From G016234445 sp964438865 (GTDB taxonomy: Bacteria > Chloroflexota > Dehalococcoidia > Tepidiformales > Tepidiformaceae): a stretch of DNA of 64,000 nucleotides. Within the stretch, counting starts at the first letter, position 1. Every line of letters starts with the position of its first letter. Positions 7,191 to 15,126 of the stretch are shown here, piece by piece. Position numbers and translations under genes: made by a program. Where the stretch lies: contig CAYTMI010000005.1 in NCBI GenBank assembly GCA_964438865.1, forward strand, positions 62,001 to 126,000. Direction: 5' to 3'. The notes under the pieces were generated by a model. The model was not told where the DNA came from. It worked only from the letters and a program-made list of their open reading frames with translations, and ran no database searches.

Positions 7191-9380
7191 GTGCTCGGCC
7201 GTTGGTCCAGGTTCGTGATGCGTCGCAGGTGGCTGGTCGTCGCCGCCTGGGCAGTGGTCGTCGCCTCTTTTGTGGCGATGGACTCCCGGACGACAGCGGA
7301 CTTCGTCGACCAGTTCAGCATTCCCGGCTCGGACTCCCAACGCGCACGAGATCTGCTGCAAGCGCGCTTCCCGGCCGAGGCGGGAAGCACGGCCACGCTT
7401 GTGGTCCACGCCCCGCGCGGTCTCAACGGCCCGATCGTCCGGGGGCGGGTCGAAACCGTGGTCGAGGAGCTTCGACGGTCGCCCCGGGTGGCCTCTGTCA
7501 CCACGCCGTACGACAACCGCGCCCTCGTTTCGCGCGACGGCCGGACCGGGCTGGCAACGATCCGCTTTGACGACGGCGAGCGCCCGCTTGAACGCTCGAG
7601 CATCGGCAGGCTTGTGGAGACGGCCAAGTCGGCCAGTTCGCCGGACCTGCAATTTGAGCTATCCGGCCAGGCTGTCCGGAGGTACGAGCGGAGCGGGCCG
7701 GGCCAAGCGGAGGCAGTTGGGCTCACCGCGGCAATCGTGGTGTTGCTCATTGCCTTCGGTTCGGTCGTGGCAATGGGACTTCCGGTCACGACGGCCCTGG
7801 TCGGGCTCGTCTGCGGGTTCTCTCTCATTACACTCCTCTCCACGACGACCAACATCCCGTCGGCCGCGCCGAGTTTCGCGACCATGCTCGGCCTCGGAGT
7901 AGGCATCGATTACGCGCTGTTCATCGTCACCCGCTTCCGGGAGGGGATCGCCGGGGGGGCGACAGTCGAACAGGCGCTGGAGACGGCGATGACGACGGCG
8001 GGCAAGGCGGTCCTGGTCGCCGGGACCGCGGTCATCATCGCCCTTCTGGGGCTCTACCTGGTCGGCATCCCCATCATAGCGAGCCTCGGGCTCGTCGCCG
8101 CGATCGTTGTCGCGCTTGCCGTCGCTGTTGGGCTCTCCCTGCTCCCTGCGCTGCTGGCAATTGCAGGCCGCCGTGTGGACTTCCTCTCGGTCCGGCGTCG
8201 GCCGGGATCGAAAACTGACTGCACCCAGAGTGGTCTCTATCGGATGGCCAGATTGGTCCAGCGGTTCCCGCTGGTTGCTCTTGGGCTCTCGCTGGCACTG
8301 CTCGGCACTCTCGCCCTGCCATTGCTCGACATCCAGCTGGGCGCCGCCGATGACGGTCACGCTCCAGCCTCGACCACCTCGCGGCGGGCCTTCGATCTGC
8401 AGTCGAGCGCTTTTGGGGAGGGGTTCAGCGGGACGTTGATCATTGTCCTGGAGCGCCCATCTCCGCTGTCGACCGATGTCCTGATGCGCGTCCGGAAAGC
8501 GATTGCCGAGATGGATGGCGTGGTTGCGGTGAGCCCCGCCAGTCTCAGCCCCGACGGGACGACGGCTGTGTTCACCGTGACGCCGGCCTCGGGGCCGCAG
8601 TCGCGCGAAACACGCGCGCTGGTGGACGGCCTTCGCGAGGAGACGCTGCCGGCCATCCTCGGACGAGCCGATCCCCAGGCGGCCGCGCACGTCACGGGAC
8701 CGACAGCGGCGATGGTCGACGTGACAGAGCGGATGGAGTCGCGGCTGCTGCCGTTCTTTGCGGCGGTCGTCGGGCTAAGCGTGCTCCTGCTGATGGTCGC
8801 ATTCCGGTCGCTGGCGGTGCCACTGAAGGCGGCGGTCCTGAACTTCGGGGCGATCGGCGCGGCCTTAGGGGTGAGCGTGGCGGTATTCCAGTGGGGATGG
8901 GCCGGGCGCGCGGCGGGGATCGAGCGGACGGGCCCTATCGAATCGTTCCTGCCGATGATCGTGTTCGCGGTGCTGTTCGGTCTATCGATGGACTACGAGG
9001 TATTCCTTGTCAGCCGGATACGTGAGCGCTTCCTCCAGACGGGAGACGCAAGCGAAGCGATCGCGTACGGCGTCGCCTCCAGCGGACGAGTGATCTCCGC
9101 GGCCGCTGCCATCCTCGTAGTGGTCTTCTCGAGCTTCCTCCTGAGCGACCAGCGGATGATGAAGGAGTTCGGGCTGACGCAGGCGGTGGCGATCCTGATC
9201 GACGCGACCGTCGTGCGGATGGTGATGGTGCCGGCCGGGATGGAGCTCCTGGGCAGATGGAGCTGGTGGCTGCCCGGCTGGCTCGACAGCCTGCTCCCCT
9301 GGTGGGATCTGGAACATCAGCGGGAAGAGAAAAAATCGTTGACAGCGTGGCCCGCCGGCGCGCAAGCAACGGGGGACTGA
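7191..9380 (+). CDS. MMPL-family RND-type membrane transporter
   Basis: Protein of 729 aa with the MMPL/RND architecture: TM1 near the N-terminus (WLVVAAWAVVVASFVAM), a large extracytoplasmic loop (about residues 40-160), a block of five helices, then the same layout repeated (TM7 at about 355-375, a second loop, final five helices). The conserved end of the second half is visible as FGLSMDYEVFLVSRIRE. It starts at GTG 7191 with GGGATGAGG upstream. MMPL proteins export lipids, siderophores or hydrophobic drugs using the proton gradient. It is first in an operon with a lipoprotein (11-bp gap) and a DHA2-type MFS exporter, under the TetR-linked promoter. Confidence 0.92.
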   Translation: MLGRWSRFVMRRRWLVVAAWAVVVASFVAMDSRTTADFVDQFSIPGSDSQRARDLLQARFPAEAGSTATLVVHAPRGLNGPIVRGRVETVVEELRRSPRVASVTTPYDNRALVSRDGRTGLATIRFDDGERPLERSSIGRLVETAKSASSPDLQFELSGQAVRRYERSGPGQAEAVGLTAAIVVLLIAFGSVVAMGLPVTTALVGLVCGFSLITLLSTTTNIPSAAPSFATMLGLGVGIDYALFIVTRFREGIAGGATVEQALETAMTTAGKAVLVAGTAVIIALLGLYLVGIPIIASLGLVAAIVVALAVAVGLSLLPALLAIAGRRVDFLSVRRRPGSKTDCTQSGLYRMARLVQRFPLVALGLSLALLGTLALPLLDIQLGAADDGHAPASTTSRRAFDLQSSAFGEGFSGTLIIVLERPSPLSTDVLMRVRKAIAEMDGVVAVSPASLSPDGTTAVFTVTPASGPQSRETRALVDGLREETLPAILGRADPQAAAHVTGPTAAMVDVTERMESRLLPFFAAVVGLSVLLLMVAFRSLAVPLKAAVLNFGAIGAALGVSVAVFQWGWAGRAAGIERTGPIESFLPMIVFAVLFGLSMDYEVFLVSRIRERFLQTGDASEAIAYGVASSGRVISAAAAILVVVFSSFLLSDQRMMKEFGLTQAVAILIDATVVRMVMVPAGMELLGRWSWWLPGWLDSLLPWWDLEHQREEKKSLTAWPAGAQATGD

Positions 9381-9391
9381 AGGAGGCCAAG

Positions 9392-11314
9392 ATGACTTTG
9401 GGAACCAAGTTTACGCTGCAGGGATGGCGCCGGACCATCGGCGTTGTCGCAGTTGCAGCCTTCTTGCTTGCCGCCTCGGCGTGCGTCAAGGGAGCCGGAG
9501 GCGACGGGACATCGAAGGATGCCGAAGGTGGCAGCGTCACGGCGCCAACACTGGAAGGGGCATCGGCCGTTTTCGCGGCGGTCTCGCCGGGCGTCCCGCT
9601 GGTGAAGACGGCGGCAGGGAGCGGAGCCGGCCTGCTGGTCGACGGTGGCTACGTGATCACATCGGCAAGCCTGGTCGTTGGCGGTGGCCAGATCTTGGTG
9701 ACCTTCAGCGATGGCTCCAGTGTCGCTGACCCGCCGATTGCCGCGATCGACGTCCTCACCGGCGCGGCCGCGCTCGGGCCCGTGAAGACCACCCAGAAAC
9801 CGCTCGCCCTGGCGGACCCGAAATCGATTTCGGCCGGGAGCGACCTCTACATCATCGGATATGCGGCGGGCCAGATGTCGCCCTCGATCTCGCGAGGCAT
9901 GCTGGCTGGCAGCGGCCGCTGGGAGGAGGCCAACCTGGCGCTGCTCCAGCTCGACGGGGGTGGCATCAGGTTCGGTAGACCCGCGGTCGTGCTGTCCGCA
10001 AGCGGCGAGGCAATCGGCATCCAGGCGGTCGGGACCACCGCGACGTTCGCCCTGTCCGCGGCGGAAGTCAACAGCCGCATCCGGGCCATGTTGGACCCAA
10101 AGGCGGGAATCAAATCGACCGCCCGTCTGCTTGCGGGGGGCGAGCGGCGACCGGTCCAGAAGCTCGACTTCGACGGGCTCGTGACCCAACGCCTGATCAG
10201 CTTCCAAGGCCGGGCGGGCGCGCCCGTCACACTCATCCTCTCGGGTGACTCGGCCGCCACGGTCGTGGTCAGGGACGCGGCGGGCCTGATGGTGAAGCAG
10301 GGAACAGCGACGGCGAAAGAGAAGCTCGAGCTGACCTTTGTCCCAAAGGCGGCAGGACCGTATTTCGCAACCGTGCGTCTCGGCGAGCGGAAAACGGCGA
10401 CATTTGAACTCAGCAGCGACGCGGACCTGGCGTTGTTCGCCGACCCGGACGACCTCCATGCGCTGAAAGCCGGTCAGACCTACCAGGGCGCCATCGACTT
10501 CGCCGGCGACACCGACATCCTCCTCGTGGAGCTGGTGGCCGGGCAGACGGCAACGGTGCGGGTGAGCGGCGGGCTTATTGACCCAATGGTCGAGCTGTTC
10601 AGCGACGACCCCAAGATCTCCGTGGCCGACGATGACTCGGGTGGGGGTGTGTTCGGGGGCGACGCCATCGTCCAGTTCAAGGCCCCGGCCACGGGCCGCT
10701 ATGCGCTGCAGGTGAGCGACTCACAGCTTGCCGCGACCGGCGGCTACGTCGTGAGCATCCAGGGTGCCTCGTCGGACGCCGAGATCGCGGCAACCGCATC
10801 CCAGATCCGGGAGCTCATCGCCTCAATCTCCACCGATCCCCGGGGTGTCGCGGCGGTGCAGGAGATTCTCGCCGCGGCGGGGAGCCAGGGCGGGCCACGA
10901 CTGCCAGCGGCCTTCGGCGCTGCCTGGCGCGGCTCGGCGAAGGCCGGCGCGCTCTTCACCGACCTGGCGACGACCGACACGACGGCCGGAACGGGCGCCC
11001 AGCGCTCGGTCGCCGACCCGGATGGGAGATTTCGGGTCGTGACCACGCTTGCCGCCAGGGGGCTGGCCTCGGCCACGGTCGTCATCTTGAACGCCAAGGG
11101 AGAGACGGTGGCCGGCAGCGGCGTGCCGCTCACGGCCGTCTGCTCGGCTCGACTCCGCTGCCTGGCGACGACGGCGATCGACGTGGTGGAACCTGCCGCG
11201 AATGGGCCGTGGACGATCTCCCTTGACCCGGTCGAAGGCTCGATTGACGGATGGCAGCTGGAGGTCCGCCGCGACCGCGAGGACACGGAGCGCGCCAGCC
11301 TCCCGGCGCAGTAG
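9392..11314 (+). CDS. Secreted lipoprotein: degenerate trypsin-like (HtrA-fold) domain plus PPC-like beta domains
   Basis: Secreted protein of 640 aa. ATG 9392 follows AAGGAGGCC and gives a signal peptide ending in AASAC, a plausible though non-ideal lipobox at about Cys29. Residues of roughly 70-230 follow the HtrA/trypsin pattern (GSGAGLLVDGGYVITSASLV, then the VTFSDG strand), but each catalytic position is lost: the usual His after ITxA is Ser, the Asp strand reads IDVLTGAAALG, and the GxSGG loop is GGGIRFGRP. It is probably a pseudoprotease. Later segments resemble pre-peptidase C-terminal domains (DTDILLVELVAGQTATVRV, ATGRYALQVSD). It sits between two exporters and may be a periplasmic or surface accessory. 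Function unknown. Confidence 0.75.
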   Translation: MTLGTKFTLQGWRRTIGVVAVAAFLLAASACVKGAGGDGTSKDAEGGSVTAPTLEGASAVFAAVSPGVPLVKTAAGSGAGLLVDGGYVITSASLVVGGGQILVTFSDGSSVADPPIAAIDVLTGAAALGPVKTTQKPLALADPKSISAGSDLYIIGYAAGQMSPSISRGMLAGSGRWEEANLALLQLDGGGIRFGRPAVVLSASGEAIGIQAVGTTATFALSAAEVNSRIRAMLDPKAGIKSTARLLAGGERRPVQKLDFDGLVTQRLISFQGRAGAPVTLILSGDSAATVVVRDAAGLMVKQGTATAKEKLELTFVPKAAGPYFATVRLGERKTATFELSSDADLALFADPDDLHALKAGQTYQGAIDFAGDTDILLVELVAGQTATVRVSGGLIDPMVELFSDDPKISVADDDSGGGVFGGDAIVQFKAPATGRYALQVSDSQLAATGGYVVSIQGASSDAEIAATASQIRELIASISTDPRGVAAVQEILAAAGSQGGPRLPAAFGAAWRGSAKAGALFTDLATTDTTAGTGAQRSVADPDGRFRVVTTLAARGLASATVVILNAKGETVAGSGVPLTAVCSARLRCLATTAIDVVEPAANGPWTISLDPVEGSIDGWQLEVRRDREDTERASLPAQ

Positions 11315-11319
11315 GAGAG

Positions 11320-13212
11320 ATGGCAGAGACAGTGCAGCAGGGTTCACCGGGCGGCGTCGCCGGCCGTGTGCCGGGCCGGGATGTGCCGGTGCTCTGGCAT
11401 CTCCCGCAGCGGCAGAAGGCGATGATCACCGCCGGGGCATTGCTTGCGCTGTTCGTGGCTGCGGTGAACTCAACGCTGGTTTCGACCGCCCTCCCGCGGA
11501 TCGTCTCGGACCTCGGTGGTTTCCACGAACTCAGCTGGGTGTTTACGGCCTACATGTTGACGAGCACGGTCTCGTCCCCGATCTGGGGCAAACTCTCCGA
11601 TGCCTGGGGACGAAAGGGCTTTTTGGTCGGCGGGGTGCTCCTGTTCATCGTCACCTCGTTGGCGGCGGGAATGGCCCAGAACATGACGCAGCTGATCATC
11701 TCCCGGGGGATCCAGGGGCTCGGCGGCGGCATGCTCATGGCCTGCGGCTTCACGCTCGTCGGAGACATGTTCACACCGGCGGAACGGGGCCGGATCCAGG
11801 GTCTGTTCACGGGTGTGTTCGGCGTGGCGAGCGTGGTCGGCCCCTTGATTGGTGGATTCCTGACCGACACCCTCTCGTGGCGCTGGGCGTTCTACGCCAA
11901 CATCCCGGTCGCGGTCGTGGCACTCCCGGTGCTGGTGAAGGTGCTCCCAAACGTTCGCCAGCCCACCGTCGGCCGGATCGACCTGTTTGGGGCCGCGGCG
12001 CTGTCGGGGGCATGCGTGCCCCTGCTTCTCGCCTTCGTCTGGGCGGGCACCAGGTACGAGTGGGGGTCGTCGCCGATCGTGACGCTCTTTGCCGTCTCGG
12101 TCGTGATGGCGGCGGTATTTGCCGTCGTCGAGTCGCGAAGCCGCGACCCGATCATGCCGCTGCACCTGTTCGGCAACAGTACTTACAGGAGTACGGTGGT
12201 CATCTCGTTTCTGAGCGGCTTCGGAATGTTCGGCGCCATCACCTACGTGCCGCTCTTTGTCCAGGGGGTCATCGGCGTTTCGGCGACAGGTTCGGGAACC
12301 GTCACCTCGCCAATGATGATCGGGATGGTGGTCTCGAGCGTGATCGCTGGCAACGTGGTTTCGCGTAGCGGGTCGTACAAGGCGCTCTGCGTCGGAGGGA
12401 TGGCGTTCATGGCGACGGGCCTTGCCCTCCTTTCGACGCTGGGCGCGGACGCCACGAGGCTCGAAGCGACGGCGTTCATGATCTTGGTGGGATTCGGCCT
12501 GGGAGCGGTGATGCCGATCCTGACGGTCGCCGCCCAGAACGCAGTGGAGCTCCGTTACCTTGGCGTCGTGACATCGAACCTGCAGTTCTATCGCTCAATC
12601 GGGGGCACGATCGGCGTGGCGGTGTTGGGCACGATCCTGAACAACCAGCTAGTCGCGAACACACCTGCTCCGAATCCTCGGCTGGCGGCGCTCCCCCCGG
12701 CCATCACCGATCGGCTGCGCGACCCGCAGGCCCTTGTGAACCCCCAGATCCGGCAGTCGCTCGAACAGGCATTGACTCGCATCCCCGGTGGCGACGCGAT
12801 CCTGGCGAGCTCGCTGGAAGGACTTCGTCTTTCGTTGGCTGAATCTCTGCATTGGACGTTCCTGCTTGGCGCCCTGGTGGCGGCAGTTGGCTTCCTCGCG
12901 TCGCTGCTCCTGAAGGATGTTCCCCTACGGCCGAGCCCTGCCCGATCACCCCTGGGACCGCCTCAGCCGTCGCGGCCGCTGCTCCATGAACCCGACCCGG
13001 CCCGCCATTCGCTGTCCGGATTGCCGGGCCAGATAGGAGTGCTCCCTGAAGCAGGGGCGTCGTCCGTTGCTTTCATCGCCAACAGTGTGGTGGAGACCAC
13101 GCGGCTGCCGGTCCTCCCTGCGATAACGGTAGAACCCGACGGACGATCAGCGGCCGTGGGCCAGATGAAAGAAGCACCAGGCGAAGAAGAGTCGTGGTCT
13201 TTCTGGCCGTGA
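11320..13212 (+). CDS. MFS multidrug exporter, DHA2 (EmrB/QacA) family, with C-terminal extension
   Basis: Drug:proton antiporter of 630 aa. ATG 11320 follows AGGAG, five bases after the lipoprotein stop. TM1 carries the DHA2 motif NSTLVSTALPRIVSDLGG, and the loop-2 motif is visible as GKLSDAWGRKG. TM5 holds a motif-C-like GVASVVGPLIGGFL. Around 14 helices fit the EmrB/QacA type. After the last helix (about residue 535) a roughly 95-residue Pro/Ser-rich tail of unknown role ends in SWSFWP. It is the third gene of the TetR-controlled operon with MMPL and lipoprotein. Substrates are probably hydrophobic or cationic compounds, inferred from the family. Confidence 0.9.
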   Translation: MAETVQQGSPGGVAGRVPGRDVPVLWHLPQRQKAMITAGALLALFVAAVNSTLVSTALPRIVSDLGGFHELSWVFTAYMLTSTVSSPIWGKLSDAWGRKGFLVGGVLLFIVTSLAAGMAQNMTQLIISRGIQGLGGGMLMACGFTLVGDMFTPAERGRIQGLFTGVFGVASVVGPLIGGFLTDTLSWRWAFYANIPVAVVALPVLVKVLPNVRQPTVGRIDLFGAAALSGACVPLLLAFVWAGTRYEWGSSPIVTLFAVSVVMAAVFAVVESRSRDPIMPLHLFGNSTYRSTVVISFLSGFGMFGAITYVPLFVQGVIGVSATGSGTVTSPMMIGMVVSSVIAGNVVSRSGSYKALCVGGMAFMATGLALLSTLGADATRLEATAFMILVGFGLGAVMPILTVAAQNAVELRYLGVVTSNLQFYRSIGGTIGVAVLGTILNNQLVANTPAPNPRLAALPPAITDRLRDPQALVNPQIRQSLEQALTRIPGGDAILASSLEGLRLSLAESLHWTFLLGALVAAVGFLASLLLKDVPLRPSPARSPLGPPQPSRPLLHEPDPARHSLSGLPGQIGVLPEAGASSVAFIANSVVETTRLPVLPAITVEPDGRSAAVGQMKEAPGEEESWSFWP

Positions 13213-13222
13213 CAGGCAAGGA

Positions 13223-13268
13223 CCGAGGCCGACCCGCTTCTGCCGCCGCGGAGGCGGGTCGGCCTCGG
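13223..13268. terminator. Long GC stem-loop between convergent genes
   Basis: A perfect 15-bp inverted repeat (13223-13237 with 13254-13268; arm CCGAGGCCGACCCGC) with a 16-base loop lies between the MFS stop (13212) and the convergent esterase stop (13312). There is no T-run on either side, so it may act with Rho, as a transcript stabiliser, or as a bidirectional block. Confidence 0.55.
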
Positions 13269-13311
13269 CTGGCGAGTCGCAGAACGGGCGGGTGGTGACG
13301 GAGTCTTCGCT

Positions 13312-14445
13312 CTAGCGAGACGGTTGCCCACACAACCAATCCATGATCCGGGGGTTCTCGTCGCGTGGGTAGGTGTGCGAGAGGTCGTGGATCTCGCGGA
13401 AGACGACGTTCGCCCCTGCCTTCGTGAGCGCCGCGCTGGCGATGTGGGCGAAGTCGACCGGGAACATCCAGTCGAGCACCCCGTGCATCAGGTACACCGG
13501 CAACCCGGCCAGCCGGCCCGGCGAACTCCTGTCGACGAGCATGGGGTGAAAGCTCGCCGAACTCGGCGCGAGATGGGTAAAGGGGGACTCCGCATGCAAC
13601 CCCGCCACGAGCGTGAACGTCCCCCCGTCACTCATCCCGGTCAGCAGCATCTTCGTTCCGTTCACGTTCCATCGCTGCCGGAGCTGCTGCACGATCGCCT
13701 CGATGTGGGCGCGGTCGACATCCGGGGTTTGGAGCGACCACGTCCGGCCGAGCGAGGTCGGGGCGACCAGGATGGCGCCGCGGCTCCTCGCGTCCCGCAG
13801 CCACGTCCAGAGGAACTCTGCTCCATGCCCCGAGCCGCCGTGGAGGGCGACGATGAGCGGGTAGGCCTCGTCCGGGTCGTAATACTCAGGGACGTACATC
13901 GAGAAGCCGCCGCGGCTTTCCCGGTCGTTCTCGACGTGCATGACGCCCACTCCGTCGCACGAGGCGTCGGCCTCCGCGAGGCACTCCGCGACGGCCGCGC
14001 TATCGCGAAGCTCCGGCTCGATGAAGAACCGGCTCACCTGGGGCGAACTGGCGGCGAGGGGATAGAGCGCCTCTACCGCGCGCGTGCCGGAACGCAGCGC
14101 CCGGTAGGCCTGGACGAATCCATTCGGGTCACGGGCGGCTTCGGCGAGCCCCTCGAACGCGAGACAGACGTCCGCGGCGGCCGCCACGACACGGTTCGCA
14201 GACTCGATGGGCTGTCCGGGCGACGCGACCGCCCGGAGCGACTTCAGTGCCTCGCGGACCGGACCGGCGACATCGCCAACCTCCTCCACCAGCGCGGGGA
14301 GGTCCGGGGGGTGCAGCCGCCGGCCAACGAATTCGAGTGTATCGAGGGCCTGGAGCACGGCCGGCAGGAGCTGCGAAACGGCGGCGCCATAAGGGTCGGC
14401 ATCGGCGGTGATTGCGAACCTCCTGCCTGGGGTGCGGGCAGACAT
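13312..14445 (-). CDS. Alpha/beta hydrolase (phospholipase/carboxylesterase type) with N-terminal helical extension
   Basis: Protein of 377 aa. The C-terminal half is an alpha/beta hydrolase of the carboxylesterase/dienelactone-hydrolase kind: LIVALHGGSGHG oxyanion strand at about residues 197-208, nucleophile Ser272 in GMSDGG, Asp325 in HGVLDWMFP and His357 in LSHTYP, so the triad is complete. The first 170 or so residues are helical, Leu/Ala-rich and without a recognised domain. No signal peptide is visible, so it is probably cytoplasmic. ATG 14445. It is convergent with the MFS exporter and divergent from the truncated sulfurtransferase. The substrate is not predictable. Confidence 0.82.
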   Translation of the reverse strand: MSARTPGRRFAITADADPYGAAVSQLLPAVLQALDTLEFVGRRLHPPDLPALVEEVGDVAGPVREALKSLRAVASPGQPIESANRVVAAAADVCLAFEGLAEAARDPNGFVQAYRALRSGTRAVEALYPLAASSPQVSRFFIEPELRDSAAVAECLAEADASCDGVGVMHVENDRESRGGFSMYVPEYYDPDEAYPLIVALHGGSGHGAEFLWTWLRDARSRGAILVAPTSLGRTWSLQTPDVDRAHIEAIVQQLRQRWNVNGTKMLLTGMSDGGTFTLVAGLHAESPFTHLAPSSASFHPMLVDRSSPGRLAGLPVYLMHGVLDWMFPVDFAHIASAALTKAGANVVFREIHDLSHTYPRDENPRIMDWLCGQPSR

Positions 14446-14584
14446 AGACGGTGAGCGTCATGATAGCCACTCTCCCGCAGGACAGGGATCCGCCCGCCGG
14501 TCCCAAACGTCCTGGCAGACGCTGTTGCGAAGATCGCGAAGAATGAACAGACTCCCTCCACCCGCCCCAGGAGGAGACCACCGC

Positions 14585-14908
14585 ATGGCCGAACGTGACC
14601 GGTATCTCGCCACGACGGATTGGCTTGCAGAGCACCTGGGCGACGCCAACCTTCGGGTCCTGGAGTCCACAGTGTTTCTTCGCCCGAACGAAGCGGGGCG
14701 CCCGGCTAACGGCCAGTGGCTATCTCAGTCCATGGAAGAGGGACTGACGTTGACCAGGCGATACGAACGACGACTGGCAGGGCTCAACCGGGTTCGGGCA
14801 GGGCAGCTCAGGGTGGTGGACGCTGCTCGGCTCCTGGGGGTAGGCGAGCGTCAACCGTATCGACTGGTCAGAGGCTATCGCCGGGCCATCCGCCCACGTG
14901 GGACATAA
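14585..14908 (+). pseudogene. Thiosulfate/3-mercaptopyruvate sulfurtransferase, 5' fragment
   Basis: A strong Shine-Dalgarno (AGGAGGAGA at 14569-14577) precedes ATG 14585. The first ~38 residues (RYLATTDWLAEHLGDANLRV, then LESTVFLRP) match the N-terminus of two-domain rhodanese sulfurtransferases (normally about 280 aa). From about 14700 the frame no longer resembles the family: Arg-rich residues run to a stop at 14906-14908, with no first rhodanese domain body and no active-site Cys. The gene was cut short, leaving its expression signals intact. The following 218 bp up to the PFOR start (14909-15126) has no recognisable coding sequence. Confidence 0.65.
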
Positions 14909-15126
14909 CTCAGGGTGGGATGCGGAGGGAGTTGCGGTGCGCTGGGTGGTTCTTCCGCGAGGCATCGGGTTGTGATAGATCGATAGCTAAAGCATATCGC
15001 TTCCCGGGAAGCTGATAGCGAAATCCCACTACCGCGTCATCTGGACGGGCCGATACTCGTGGTGAGGCCCGTTCGGGCTCGGGCTTGGGCCGGAGCCTGA
15101 ACGGAGTCGTGTCCGGGGGCAGGAAG

